Assembly: GCA_963974715.1 (NCBI GenBank)
Contig: CAXBDK010000005.1
Coordinates: 62,001 to 126,000, forward strand
Reading direction: 5' to 3'
From: Sediminicola sp963974715
Lineage (GTDB): Bacteria; Bacteroidota; Bacteroidia; Flavobacteriales; Flavobacteriaceae
Length of the DNA: 64,000 nucleotides
A program made the position numbers and the translations under genes. The notes beneath the pieces were generated by a model that was not told where the DNA came from, searched no databases, and was given only the letters and a program-made list of their open reading frames with translations. Positions 8,610-18,337 of the stretch are shown here, one piece after another. The first letter of the stretch is position 1. Each line of letters starts with the position of its first letter.

Positions 8610-8670
8610 AAACTAATTTTTAATCTTGAAAAATTTATACAGAACAAAATGCGCCAAAATTGTGACATTC

Positions 8671-9492
8671 CTATTGGTTGCCCAAAATGATGGGCATTCC
8701 ACTGTCCCCGCCCCCGATCACGACCACCTTTGCGTTGGGCGATTGCGCCAATTTCAGGGTAGCTTCTATACCTTTGTCCCGTAATATTTTATCGTTCAGG
8801 GAAGCGCTCAAAATCTGGTTGGCATCGGCCTTTCCCTGGGCCTCTATGATGACCTTCTGTGCCTCTTTCTGAGCGGTCACCAATCTAAATTCATATTCCA
8901 GGGATTCTTGTTCCTGGCGCAATTTGCGCTCTATGGCATCCTTAATGGTCGCCGGAAGTGTGACATCACGGACCAATACCTCGTTCAGTTGAATGTATTG
9001 TCCATCCACGATCTTTTTGGTTTCTTCGTAGATCTCCTGCTGTATCGCATCCCTTTTACTGGAATACAATTGCTCTGGGGTATACCTTCCAACCACGCTC
9101 CTTGCCGCCGATCTTATGGTGGGCAACAATACGCGCTGTACATACTCCTCTCCCTTTTCTTGGTGCAGTTTTCCAAGATTTTCACGTTCGGGCTCGAACC
9201 ACACCGAAGCATCCAGTTTAATATCAAGTCCGTTGGAGGAAAGAACGTTCATCTTTTCGAACACTTCTTGCTGTCTCACCTCATAGATAAAGACCTTGTT
9301 CCAGGGCGCCACTACATGAAAGCCCTCGCCCATGGGCGCCTCATCGGTCACCACGCCCCCACCGAAGGTCTTGTAGAGCACCCCCGCTTTTCCGGAGCCA
9401 ATGGTCACGGCCGATTTGGTGATCAGAATAATAAGCAATATCAGTACAAATATAGCTGGTAAGGCAATTTTTGGTAGTTTGTCCATCTTCAT
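8671..9492 (-). CDS. SPFH/prohibitin family membrane protein
   Basis: A 273-aa protein with one N-terminal membrane segment (about residues 8-27, ALPAIFVLILLIILI) followed by a prohibitin/band 7 (SPFH) domain (about 30-215) and a short helical tail rich in Ala, Gln and Lys that would form coiled coils. Relatives oligomerise at membranes and associate with proteases such as FtsH; the bacterial role is poorly defined. Separated by only 6 bp from the upstream VWA gene, so probably co-transcribed. The family is a confident assignment, the function is not. Confidence 0.88.
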   Translation of the reverse strand: MKMDKLPKIALPAIFVLILLIILITKSAVTIGSGKAGVLYKTFGGGVVTDEAPMGEGFHVVAPWNKVFIYEVRQQEVFEKMNVLSSNGLDIKLDASVWFEPERENLGKLHQEKGEEYVQRVLLPTIRSAARSVVGRYTPEQLYSSKRDAIQQEIYEETKKIVDGQYIQLNEVLVRDVTLPATIKDAIERKLRQEQESLEYEFRLVTAQKEAQKVIIEAQGKADANQILSASLNDKILRDKGIEATLKLAQSPNAKVVVIGGGDSGMPIILGNQ

Positions 9493-9498
9493 ATTTAT

Positions 9499-11514
9499 TT
9501 ATGTCAATCCGTTGAATTTCCGTAGGAACCACTCGCCCGCCAAGGCAGCGATTATGATGGCGAGCAATATCTTGAAATCTATCAAAGGTACGACATTTTT
9601 ACTGCCTATCTGGGTGGGACGAAAACGATCTTCCCTCTTCAAATCGGCAATAAGGCCTTCCATATCTGCGGGAAAATACAGTTTTCCGTTACCGTTTGCC
9701 GCCAAACGTTCCATTTTACGATAGTCACTGGACTGCAGCTGTTTTTCAACATCAAAGTCCGTTAACTTAAAACGGCCCTCCTTTTTAATGGTTTCCCCTG
9801 CCACCTGTACGGTAAAGGAGTAATCGCCCGGTTTTAGATCCATCAGATCCACTTCGTAATAGCCATTTCTGGAAAGAAAAGGGATTTCCGTACGCCAACC
9901 TTCCCGTTGCAGGGCCAAGGTAATGGTCGCGTTTGGATCGAAAATAAAAGTGGCATCAAAATACCGGGCCTTTATGATAGGGGCCTCCGTACCGGACATG
10001 AGCGGTCTATATTCCAGTTCAAGCCTTTCCTTTGCCCTGGAAGCCGAGAGGTATAACATAAGTTGACCGATAAAGTCGTCAAAATTGCCATGGTCACCGT
10101 CGTTCCGAAAACATTGCATCCTCCATTTCCAGATACCTTCCCCGAACAAAAATGCTTCCCTTCTCCCCTCGGCCGTTGAAACCGACAACAGTGGTTCCGC
10201 GGTCGCAACGCCCATAATGGATTGGCCGATCAAGGTCTCATGGGGGATCTTGATCAATATTTCACCCAGAAAACCCTGTAATGGCGGAAAATTCTTGGTA
10301 GAGAATCCCGAAACATCAAAAAGGGAAGTGCCCGTTTGCAAAATGGGCGAGATCTCTTCGGTCTGACCTGAACCTTCCATTTCCAGACTGCCCTGTACCC
10401 CGTTCACAAAGTCCCAATCGGTCTTGGTCCCAAAAATGGATAAGGTATTCACGTTCCTATCAAGGATATAATTTTGGACGGACTTAAACCTTGGGTTGGG
10501 CTGATATAGTATAAAAAGATCGATACCCTCCAGCTGCGAAACATCGGCCTGGGGCGAAAGAATGGCGACGCTGCGCTGCTCGTTTTGTTCAATGGACTTT
10601 TTAAGGGCGCCCAGATCGGGATGCATAAGGTCCGTTACAATGGCCACCATAGTTCTTTCGTCCAAAACCTCAATGGCCAGCTCCCTTTTGTTGTTGGCGA
10701 TATTGCGCTCATTTTCCAAGGGCTCGACGGAAATTACGAGCGACTGCACGCCTACCTTGTTTGGTTGTAGCTCGGTATGGAGGATGGAAGTGTTCTTGTT
10801 GGGCGATAATTGAACGTTCTCATTGGCCACCGTTTGTCCGTTGAGCGATATCCGTACCCGCTTTGACACCGTATTGTCGCCCTGATAGGAAATAAAGGTC
10901 TCCAAAGGAAATTTATTTTTCAGAAAGGCATACCTGTTGGTGTTGGCATTGGAGATAAGGATATCCTCATAACGGGTGGTATCCCCCATGACAATCGGCA
11001 TGACTGCCGTATTTTCGGGGAACTTGTGGAAGATATAATCCGATCCAAGGGTTTGGTTTCCATCGCTTACCAGCAACAGTGCGGTATCGTCCCCACCAAA
11101 AATCTTGCCCACCGAGGCCAGGGCTTCGTTTATATTGGTACCATTTCCCTTAAAATCCAAACTGTCCAAAGGTCCCAGTCCCGTGGAAAATTGGAATTCA
11201 TGGATATTAAAATTTTCGGCCAGTCCCGGATCGTCAAAGATCAGTTCCCGTACACGCTCGGCTCCCGTATCGGCCATGGAAGAGGAATTGTCAACCAACA
11301 GTACCAAATGCGTTTTTTCCAAACGGTATTCGGTCTTGGTCCATTTTGGGTTCACCAATAATAATAGGAGGCAAAAAAGGGCCGTAAAACGCAAAAGGGA
11401 CAGATAAAGCCGCAACTTTCCGATCCCTTTTGCCCGATAATAATATTGTAACAGCACCATGCCCGATGCCGCAATGGCGGACATCAATAGTAACAGTACC
11501 GTTTCCGTGTGCAT
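9499..11514 (-). CDS. Membrane-anchored von Willebrand factor A domain protein
   Basis: A 671-aa membrane protein. Two segments at the N-terminus (about 4-24 and 38-55) and one near the C-terminus (about 645-663) look transmembrane. Between them, a VWA-like domain starts at LVLLVDNSSSM, with the metal-binding DxSxS pattern at 75-79, and TALLLVSDGNQTLG follows at about 140. The bulk is predicted to be periplasmic beta-rich sequence. Related flavobacterial proteins are annotated only as hypothetical or VWA proteins; the topology resembles BatA/BatB-type proteins but without their neighbours. Function unknown. Confidence 0.8.
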   Translation of the reverse strand: MHTETVLLLLMSAIAASGMVLLQYYYRAKGIGKLRLYLSLLRFTALFCLLLLLVNPKWTKTEYRLEKTHLVLLVDNSSSMADTGAERVRELIFDDPGLAENFNIHEFQFSTGLGPLDSLDFKGNGTNINEALASVGKIFGGDDTALLLVSDGNQTLGSDYIFHKFPENTAVMPIVMGDTTRYEDILISNANTNRYAFLKNKFPLETFISYQGDNTVSKRVRISLNGQTVANENVQLSPNKNTSILHTELQPNKVGVQSLVISVEPLENERNIANNKRELAIEVLDERTMVAIVTDLMHPDLGALKKSIEQNEQRSVAILSPQADVSQLEGIDLFILYQPNPRFKSVQNYILDRNVNTLSIFGTKTDWDFVNGVQGSLEMEGSGQTEEISPILQTGTSLFDVSGFSTKNFPPLQGFLGEILIKIPHETLIGQSIMGVATAEPLLSVSTAEGRREAFLFGEGIWKWRMQCFRNDGDHGNFDDFIGQLMLYLSASRAKERLELEYRPLMSGTEAPIIKARYFDATFIFDPNATITLALQREGWRTEIPFLSRNGYYEVDLMDLKPGDYSFTVQVAGETIKKEGRFKLTDFDVEKQLQSSDYRKMERLAANGNGKLYFPADMEGLIADLKREDRFRPTQIGSKNVVPLIDFKILLAIIIAALAGEWFLRKFNGLT

Positions 11515-11590
11515 TTATCTTCTTTAGTTGTCCGACCGAACGGGCCGGAATTCATAAACTTCGATCCGGACGGTGGAAAGGTCCCAATAT

Positions 11591-12337
11591 TTAGGTAAGC
11601 ATTCCCCCGTCCACGTTCAGCACCTGTCCGGTAACGTACGCGGAAAGGTCCGAAGCGAAAAAAAGGCACGCATTGGCGACATCCTCCGTGGAACCGCCCC
11701 TTTTTAAAGGGATTCCATCACGCCATCCCTGTACCACCTTTTCATCCAATTTATCGGTCATTTCCGTTTCGATAAACCCTGGTGCAATGGCATTACAGCG
11801 GATGTTGCGCGATCCAAGTTCCAAGGCTACGGACTTGGTAAACCCGATCATGCCGGCTTTTGAAGCTGCATAATTGGTCTGTCCCGCATTGCCCTTTACA
11901 CCTACCACGCTGCTCATATTTATAATGGAGCCCTTCCGTTGTTTTAACATGGTGCGCTGCACCGCTTTGGTCATGTTGAATACCGATTTCAGGTTGATCT
12001 CCATAACGGAGTCGAAATCTTGCTCGGACATGCGCATCAGTAGATTATCCTTTGTAATTCCCGCATTGTTTACAAGCACGTCCACTCCCCCAAAATCCTC
12101 CAATACTTCGGACACCAATTTTTCCGAATCGGCATAGCTGGCGGCATTGCTCTTATAGGCCTTTGCTTTTACGCCTTTGGCACCCAGCTCCTTTTCCAGC
12201 TCCAGTGCCGGCGCTTCGCTGGAACTGTAGGTAAAGGCAATATTGGCGCCATGATCGGCAAAAACACGTGCAATACCTGTACCTATGCCCCTACTGGCCC
12301 CGGTTATAATAACATTTTTTCCTTCTAGAAGTTTCAT
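11591..12337 (-). CDS. fabG: 3-oxoacyl-[acyl-carrier-protein] reductase FabG
   Basis: NADPH-dependent short-chain dehydrogenase that reduces 3-oxoacyl-ACP in fatty acid elongation. 248 aa. The Rossmann motif TGASRGIGTGIA (12-23), the NNAG motif (near 91-94), catalytic Ser in IINMSSVVG and Tyr/Lys in YAASKAG are all present. Closest match by length and motifs is FabG rather than another SDR. It precedes the VWA gene by 76 bp and follows sucD by about 195 bp of non-coding DNA in which I see no other gene. Confidence 0.93.
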   Translation of the reverse strand: MKLLEGKNVIITGASRGIGTGIARVFADHGANIAFTYSSSEAPALELEKELGAKGVKAKAYKSNAASYADSEKLVSEVLEDFGGVDVLVNNAGITKDNLLMRMSEQDFDSVMEINLKSVFNMTKAVQRTMLKQRKGSIINMSSVVGVKGNAGQTNYAASKAGMIGFTKSVALELGSRNIRCNAIAPGFIETEMTDKLDEKVVQGWRDGIPLKRGGSTEDVANACLFFASDLSAYVTGQVLNVDGGMLT

Positions 12338-12532
12338 TTTGATGGTGTGTTTTCTACGAACTGTCCCACACTTTGGAAAAAGTCGAAAGCAATGGGTCGG
12401 CTCAAGTTGAATTTCAAAGATATGGTATGTTGGGGATACCCGAAAAAAAAATCCCCGCTCCCCAAAAGAAATGCTTCCGGCGGACAGGAATCTTAATAAT
12501 CGTTGGGAAATCCCACTATTTTAAACGGGGTA

Positions 12533-13405
12533 TTACCCCATTACTTCCTTGACCTTAAGCCCAATTTCCGCTGGGGAATCCACCACGTGGATACCACAGT
12601 CCCTCATGATCCGTTTTTTGGCCTGTGCCGTATCATCGCTACCTCCCACAATGGCACCGGCATGGCCCATGGTCCTTCCCGCAGGGGCGGTTTCACCCGC
12701 AATAAAGCCTACAATGGGTTTTTTACTTCCGCTTGCCTTGTACCATTGGGCGGCATCCGCTTCCAATTGCCCCCCTATTTCGCCGATCATTACGACACAG
12801 TGGGTTTCCGGATCGTTGATCAACAGCTCTACGGCTTCCTTGGTAGTGGTACCGATAATTGGATCGCCCCCGATACCTATGGCAGTGGTAATGCCAAGTC
12901 CTTGGCGAACCACTTGATCCGCTGCTTCGTACGTAAGGGTCCCCGATTTGGAAACGATACCAATATGTCCCTTTTTAAAGACAAACCCGGGCATAATGCC
13001 CACCTTGGCCTCACCAGGTGTAATAACACCGGGACAGTTCGGGCCGATCAAACGACAATCCTTGTCCTTTATATAATCGTACGCCTTGACCATATCCGCC
13101 ACGGGAATACCTTCCGTGATGGTGATGATCACCTTGATGCCGGCATTGGCCGCCTCCATTATAGCATCGGCCGCAAATGCGGGCGGCACAAAGATGATGG
13201 TGGTATCGGCACCTACCTTTTCAACGGCCTCTACCACGGTATTAAAAACAGGTCTTCCCAAATGTTCCTGACCACCCTTTCCAGGGGTAACGCCACCGAC
13301 CACGTTGGTGCCGTATTCGATCATCTGCTCTGCGTGAAAAGAACCTTCACTTCCAGTAAAACCTTGTACAATTATTTTCGAGTCTTTATTAACTAAAACG
13401 CTCAT
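12533..13405 (-). CDS. sucD: Succinate-CoA ligase, alpha subunit
   Basis: Alpha subunit of the TCA-cycle succinyl-CoA synthetase, 290 aa. The CoA-binding Rossmann domain occupies the N-terminal half (IIVQGFTGSEGSFH, IIFVPPAFAADAI), and the ligase half contains the phosphohistidine loop MGHAGAIVGG near residue 244. The beta subunit sucC is not adjacent, which is usual in this group. It sits between the lpxD paralogue (76 bp) and fabG. Confidence 0.96.
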   Translation of the reverse strand: MSVLVNKDSKIIVQGFTGSEGSFHAEQMIEYGTNVVGGVTPGKGGQEHLGRPVFNTVVEAVEKVGADTTIIFVPPAFAADAIMEAANAGIKVIITITEGIPVADMVKAYDYIKDKDCRLIGPNCPGVITPGEAKVGIMPGFVFKKGHIGIVSKSGTLTYEAADQVVRQGLGITTAIGIGGDPIIGTTTKEAVELLINDPETHCVVMIGEIGGQLEADAAQWYKASGSKKPIVGFIAGETAPAGRTMGHAGAIVGGSDDTAQAKKRIMRDCGIHVVDSPAEIGLKVKEVMG

Positions 13406-13481
13406 GCTATAATTTTGGATTATTTTTTTGGTTCACAAAAATATGGCTTAAAAACCATTTTATAAAGAATTAAAATGCTTA

Positions 13482-14423
13482 TTATTCCTTTTGTTGCTTC
13501 ATACTGTTCATTAAAAGAGGGATTTGCTTTAGGTAGGCCAGTTGCTTTAATTTTTCCCTTGATTCCATCACAGGGCTGCCAAAATACGTCTTTCCACCTA
13601 CCAGGGACTTTGAAACCCCCGTTTGGGCAAGTACAATGGCCTTTTTTCCAATGGTGACCCCGCTGATAATGCCTACCTGGCCCCAAAGGATCACTTCATC
13701 CTCTATGACCACACAGCCCGCAATGCCCGTTTGGGACGCGATCAAACATTTTTCGCCTATCACCGTGTCGTGGCCCACATGGACCTGATCATCCAGTTTA
13801 GATCCGCTTTTAATGGTGGTATCGCCGGTAACCCCCTTATCGATGGTACAAAGGGCGCCGATATCGACATGGTCGCCTATAACTACCCTCCCCCCGGACA
13901 GCAACTTGTCATATCCAGTGGGCCTGTTTTTGTAATAAAAGGCATCCCCGCCCAATACCGAACCTGCGTGAACGGTAACATTATTGCCCAAAACGCAATG
14001 ATCATAAATGGCCACATTGGCATGGATGGTGCAGTTATCGCCGATTACAACATTGTTCCCTATAAAGGCATTGGGCTGTACCACCGTTCCCTTTCCGATC
14101 TTGGCAGAGGGGGAAATGGAGGATGTGCCTTGCTGGAAAGGCATGAAAAACTGTGTAAGGATATTAAAATCCCGAAAGGGGTCTTCCGAAAGCAAAAGGG
14201 CCTTTCCCGAAGGACATTCCACCTTTTTATTGATCAGGATCACCGTAGCTTTGGACTGCAGGGCCTTGTCATAATATTTGGGATGGTCCACAAAAACAAT
14301 ATCGCCTTCCCCCACCACATGTATTTCGTTCATTCCCAGTACAGGAAAATCATCCTGTCCAACATAGTCGCTATTGAGGATGGTGGCAATCTGCTTTAAG
14401 GTGTACGGAACGGGAAATTTCAT
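13482..14423 (-). CDS. LpxD paralogue, left-handed beta-helix acyltransferase
   Basis: A 313-aa protein of the UDP-3-O-acylglucosamine N-acyltransferase family. The N-terminal uridine-binding-like domain (1-100) is followed by about ten hexapeptide turns (for example IGKGTVVQPNAFIGNNVVIG and TIKSGSKLDDQVHVGHDTVIG). In the true LpxD of this window (17289-18314) the active-site region reads LDNQIQIAHNVEIG; here it is LDDQVHVGHDTVIG, so the likely catalytic His is kept while neighbours differ. Such a second copy downstream of efp is common in Flavobacteriaceae. It may act on another nucleotide sugar; that is inference. Confidence 0.85.
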   Translation of the reverse strand: MKFPVPYTLKQIATILNSDYVGQDDFPVLGMNEIHVVGEGDIVFVDHPKYYDKALQSKATVILINKKVECPSGKALLLSEDPFRDFNILTQFFMPFQQGTSSISPSAKIGKGTVVQPNAFIGNNVVIGDNCTIHANVAIYDHCVLGNNVTVHAGSVLGGDAFYYKNRPTGYDKLLSGGRVVIGDHVDIGALCTIDKGVTGDTTIKSGSKLDDQVHVGHDTVIGEKCLIASQTGIAGCVVIEDEVILWGQVGIISGVTIGKKAIVLAQTGVSKSLVGGKTYFGSPVMESREKLKQLAYLKQIPLLMNSMKQQKE

Positions 14424-14534
14424 GGATGTTGCTATTTGGGAAAATTAATATACAAAAGGTTCCATAAGGTAACGAAAATGGTCTGTTTGATGATGATCGG
14501 GTATGCACCCATGTAAAATGACCTTTTGCCCCTA

Positions 14535-15101
14535 TTATTCCTTGACACGCTCCATATAGGTGCCTTTTTCCGTATCTATTTTTATTTTGTCGCCCTCGTT
14601 GATGAAAAGGGGCACGTTTACACTTGCTCCCGTTTCCACCTTGGCAGGTTTGGTCGCATTGGTAGCGGTATTTCCCTTCACACCGGGTTCGGCGTAGGTT
14701 ACCTCCAGTACTACACTGGCGGGCATTTCTACCGAAAGGGGCATACTATCCTCCGTGTTAAAAAGGATGGTGACCACTTCCCCTTCCTTTAAAAGACCGG
14801 GGGCATCCAAGGAATTTTCTTGGAGGGTGATCTGGTTGTAGTCCTCCGTATTCATAAAGTGATAGTTCTCTCCCTCGGCATATAGGAACTGATAGGTACG
14901 GGTCTCTACCCTTACGTCCTCTATTTTATGCCCTCCCGAAAAAGTGTTGTCCAAGACCTTGCCCGTACTGATGCTCTTCAGTTTGGTCCTTACAAATGCG
15001 GGGCCCTTGCCCGGCTTTACGTGCAGGAATTCGATGATTTTATAAATGTCGTTATTGTACCTGATGCACAATCCTTTTCTAATGTCCGATGTAGATGCCA
15101 T
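14535..15101 (-). CDS. efp: Translation elongation factor P
   Basis: EF-P rescues ribosomes stalled at polyproline stretches. 188 aa with the three-beta-barrel layout. The loop normally modified in other bacteria reads HVKPGKGPAF, with the target Lys at position 32. No modification enzyme (EpmA, EarP) is encoded in the window. It lies 6 bp after lpxA and is therefore part of the lipid A transcript. Confidence 0.97.
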   Translation of the reverse strand: MASTSDIRKGLCIRYNNDIYKIIEFLHVKPGKGPAFVRTKLKSISTGKVLDNTFSGGHKIEDVRVETRTYQFLYAEGENYHFMNTEDYNQITLQENSLDAPGLLKEGEVVTILFNTEDSMPLSVEMPASVVLEVTYAEPGVKGNTATNATKPAKVETGASVNVPLFINEGDKIKIDTEKGTYMERVKE

Positions 15102-15107
15102 AAATGA

Positions 15108-15893
15108 TTAATTAGTGCTGAAATATCCTTTCATGATCCCCCTTTGGGAATCCCTGATAAATTGTAGTATCTCGTCCCTTTCCGGGGTTGCCTCCATTTC
15201 CGCCTCTATTATCTGGGCGGCTTGGGAATTGTTGTAGTTCTTCTGGTAGAGGATCCTATAAATGTTCTGTATGTCCCTTATCTTCTCCGAATCGAAACCC
15301 CTTCTTCTCAGTCCTACAGAATTGATCCCAACATAGGAAAGTGGCTCCCGGGCCGCCTTCACATATGGGGGCACATCCTTCCGCACCAAGGAACCGCCCG
15401 TTACAAAGGCATGGTGCCCTATTGAAACGAACTGGTGCACGGCCACTAGGCCCGCCAGTACCACATTGTCGCCAATGGTGACGTGCCCGGCCAAGGTGGA
15501 ATTATTGGAAAAAATACAGTTATCGCCCACAAAGCAATCGTGCGCTATATGGCAATAGGCCATGATAAGACAGTTTTTACCGATCTTGGTCTTCATCCGG
15601 TCCGAAGTTCCCTTATTGATGGTGGCGCATTCGCGAATGGTGGTATTGTCGCCAATTTCCACGGTGGTCTCCTCCCCCTTGTACTTTAGGTCCTGGGGGG
15701 TGGCGGAGATAACGGCTCCCGGGAAAATATTACAGTTCTTTCCGATACGCGCACCTTCCATGATGGTGACATTGGAACCGATCCATGTGCCTTCGCCTAT
15801 GATGACGTTGTTGTGGATGGTGGTAAACGGCTCTACCACCACATTTTTGGCTATTTTGGCCCCTGGGTGGATATATGCCAATGGTTGGTTCAT
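15108..15893 (-). CDS. lpxA: Acyl-ACP--UDP-N-acetylglucosamine O-acyltransferase LpxA
   Basis: First enzyme of lipid A synthesis: moves a 3-hydroxyacyl chain from ACP to UDP-GlcNAc. 261 aa, an N-terminal left-handed beta-helix of hexapeptide repeats and a C-terminal helical part (about 190-261). The active-site region IMAYCHIAHDCFVGDN contains the conserved His, and GGSLVRKDVPPY is typical of LpxA. Two bases separate it from lpxC-fabZ. Confidence 0.97.
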   Translation of the reverse strand: MNQPLAYIHPGAKIAKNVVVEPFTTIHNNVIIGEGTWIGSNVTIMEGARIGKNCNIFPGAVISATPQDLKYKGEETTVEIGDNTTIRECATINKGTSDRMKTKIGKNCLIMAYCHIAHDCFVGDNCIFSNNSTLAGHVTIGDNVVLAGLVAVHQFVSIGHHAFVTGGSLVRKDVPPYVKAAREPLSYVGINSVGLRRRGFDSEKIRDIQNIYRILYQKNYNNSQAAQIIEAEMEATPERDEILQFIRDSQRGIMKGYFSTN

Positions 15894-15895
15894 AT

Positions 15896-17296
15896 TTATT
15901 TCTTTTTAGCGATTTGGGCCATCATTTCCGCTTCGCATACCAATTTTCCGTTGGCATAGGCATAGGCCTGCATATGGCAGATCCCCCTTCTAATGGGGGT
16001 GATAAGGCTACAATGGAACGTAAGGGTATCGCCGGGCAATACCTTCTGTTTGAATTTGACGTTATCTATCTTCATAAAAAAGGTGAGATAGTTCTCCGGA
16101 TCCGGAACCGTACTAAGCACCAAAATACCCCCTGTCTGTGCCATGGCCTCCACTTGCAGGACGCCCGGCATTACCGGTGCCCCAGGAAAATGGCCCACAA
16201 AGAAAGGTTCGTTCATGGTAACGTTCTTCATGCCCACCACATGGCTGTCCGATAGTTCCAGGATACGATCAATGAACAAAAATGGCGGCCGGTGCGGCAA
16301 CATGGCCATGATCTGGTGGATATCCATTAGGGGAGGTTCGTTCAGGTCATAGGTAGGTACGCTGTTGCGTTTTTCCAACTTAATGATCTTGGATAGTTTT
16401 TTGGCAAATTGGGTGTTCACAAAATGTCCGGGTTTATTGGCGATCACCTTGCCCCTGATCCTGGTGCCCGCCAAGGCAAGGTCCCCGATCACGTCCAACA
16501 ATTTGTGCCTTGCTGCCTCGTTGGGCTGGTGCAGGGTAAGGTTGTCAAGGATACCATTGGGTTTAATGGACAGTTTTTCCTTCCCAAAGGCCTTTTGCAA
16601 TTTTTTCATGGTATCGGCGGAAATCTCCTTATCCACATATACGATGGCATTGTTGAGGTCACCGCCCTTGATAAGGCCGTGTTCCAACAGCATTTCCAGT
16701 TCGTGCAGAAAGCTGAAGGTCCGCGCCGATGCTATTTCCTTTTTAAAATCGGAAAGATGTTCCAAAGTGGCATTTTGGGTCCCTAGCACCTTGGTACCAA
16801 AATCGACCATGGTGGTGACCTGGTATTCCTCGGCGGGGATTAGGGTAATCTCGCTCCCGGTGGCCTCGTCCTTATAGGAAATGACCTCCTTTACCACATA
16901 TTCTTCCCTATCGGCCTCCTGCTCCACGATACCGGCCTTTTCCAAAGCCTCAATAAAAAATTTCGAAGACCCATCCATGATCGGGGGCTCGGAGGAGTCG
17001 AGCTCGATCAGCACGTTATCGATCTCCAGCCCCACCAAGGCGGCCAGTACATGTTCGGAAGTCTGTATGCGTACGCCTTTCTTTTCCAAGTTGGTGCCCC
17101 TTTGGGTATTGACCACAAAATTGGCATCTGCCTCAATGATGGGTTCCCCTTCCAAATCGACCCTTTTAAAAGCGTATCCATGGTTTTCGGGGGCGGGCAG
17201 GAATTTCAATGTGACGTTCTCACCGGTATGGAGCCCCACACCCGTAAGGGTAATCTCCTTTTCTATGGTCCGTTGTTTTGAAGCAGCTTTATTCAC
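15896..17296 (-). CDS. lpxC-fabZ: LpxC-FabZ fusion: UDP-3-O-acyl-GlcNAc deacetylase / 3-hydroxyacyl-ACP dehydratase
   Basis: A 466-aa fusion typical of Bacteroidota. The LpxC part (about 1-310) shows SEHVLAALVGLEIDN with a zinc His, LLDVIGDLALAG with the zinc Asp, and KPGHFVNTQFAK with the catalytic His. The FabZ part (about 320-466) has MLPHRPPFLFIDRI and GHFPGAPVMPGVLQVEAMAQ. It couples the committed step of lipid A synthesis to fatty acid dehydration. The start is a GTG at 17296 that overlaps the end of lpxD by 8 bp, indicating translational coupling. Confidence 0.97.
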   Translation of the reverse strand: MNKAASKQRTIEKEITLTGVGLHTGENVTLKFLPAPENHGYAFKRVDLEGEPIIEADANFVVNTQRGTNLEKKGVRIQTSEHVLAALVGLEIDNVLIELDSSEPPIMDGSSKFFIEALEKAGIVEQEADREEYVVKEVISYKDEATGSEITLIPAEEYQVTTMVDFGTKVLGTQNATLEHLSDFKKEIASARTFSFLHELEMLLEHGLIKGGDLNNAIVYVDKEISADTMKKLQKAFGKEKLSIKPNGILDNLTLHQPNEAARHKLLDVIGDLALAGTRIRGKVIANKPGHFVNTQFAKKLSKIIKLEKRNSVPTYDLNEPPLMDIHQIMAMLPHRPPFLFIDRILELSDSHVVGMKNVTMNEPFFVGHFPGAPVMPGVLQVEAMAQTGGILVLSTVPDPENYLTFFMKIDNVKFKQKVLPGDTLTFHCSLITPIRRGICHMQAYAYANGKLVCEAEMMAQIAKKK

Positions 17297-18314
17297 CGTT
17301 TATCTTTTTTTCAATTACTTCGATTCGATTCACAAGTTTCGGTAAATTTTTGAAATGTACATAGGATTTGTTGTAATCCCCATAATTGAGCGCAGGGGAT
17401 CCCTGAAGGACTTCATCGCTCTTTACATTTCTACCGATACCCGACTGGGCTTGGATCTTTACGCGGTCCCCTATAACGATATGGCCTACGATCCCCACTT
17501 GCCCTCCGATCATACAGAACTTCCCGATCTTTGTAGAGCCCGCTATACCGGTCTGGGCAGCTATTACCGTATGTTCGCCGATCTCCACATTATGCGCGAT
17601 CTGGATCTGGTTGTCCAACTTTACCCCTTTGCGCAAAATGGTAGATCCCAAGGTGGCTCGGTCAATGGTGGTTCCGGCGCCCACATCCACATTGTCCTCC
17701 AAGATCACATTGCCCGTTTGTGGCACCTTTATAAATTCCCCCTGTTCATTTGGGGAAAACCCAAACCCATCTGCACCCAATATGACCCCTCCATGTATCA
17801 CACAATTGTTGCCTATAACGGTTTCCGAATAGATTTTGGCCCCTGCAAAAACGATTACATTGTCGCCAATACGGACATTATCCCCAATATAGACATTGGG
17901 ATATATCTTTACGTTACTGCCGATCCGGACATTCTGTCCCAAGTACGAAAATGCCCCAAGATAAAATTCGTCGCCATATTTGGCGGATTCGGATATATAA
18001 ACGGGGTTCTCCAATCCCGATTTATTGTTCTTGACCTGATTGTAATATTCCAATAACTTGGAAAAGGATTTGTAGGCATCGTCCACTTTTATCAGCGTGG
18101 TCTTCAACTGTTGATCGGGAGTGAAATCCCGGTTCACTATGGTGATGGATGCTTTTGTGGAGTATATATGGGCAGTGTATTTGGGATTGGACAAAAAAGT
18201 AAGGGAACCCTTTTCCCCTTCCTCAATTTTGGCCAATTTGTGCACGGCTATTTCTGGGTCACCATCAACCTCGCCCTGTAAAATGCCCGCAATCTGGCTA
18301 GCTGTAAATTTCAT
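17289..18314 (-). CDS. lpxD: UDP-3-O-(3-hydroxyacyl)glucosamine N-acyltransferase LpxD
   Basis: Third step of lipid A synthesis, N-acylation of UDP-3-O-acylglucosamine. 341 aa with the N-terminal uridine-binding domain (1-100), hexapeptide beta-helix (about 105-300) and a C-terminal helix. The active-site stretch LDNQIQIAHNVEIGEHT carries the catalytic His. I use the ATG at 18314; the upstream GTG at 18320 adds two residues. First gene of the set lpxD, lpxC-fabZ, lpxA, efp. Confidence 0.97.
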   Translation of the reverse strand: MKFTASQIAGILQGEVDGDPEIAVHKLAKIEEGEKGSLTFLSNPKYTAHIYSTKASITIVNRDFTPDQQLKTTLIKVDDAYKSFSKLLEYYNQVKNNKSGLENPVYISESAKYGDEFYLGAFSYLGQNVRIGSNVKIYPNVYIGDNVRIGDNVIVFAGAKIYSETVIGNNCVIHGGVILGADGFGFSPNEQGEFIKVPQTGNVILEDNVDVGAGTTIDRATLGSTILRKGVKLDNQIQIAHNVEIGEHTVIAAQTGIAGSTKIGKFCMIGGQVGIVGHIVIGDRVKIQAQSGIGRNVKSDEVLQGSPALNYGDYNKSYVHFKNLPKLVNRIEVIEKKINGE

Positions 18315-18337
18315 GGTCACAAAAGTAAGAAAAATTG

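Noticed and set aside
8471..8668. 65-residue minus-strand frame covering the his leader
   Set aside because: It begins upstream of the likely transcript start, runs through the terminator hairpin, and has no protein-like pattern; the His-rich 13-codon frame explains the region better.
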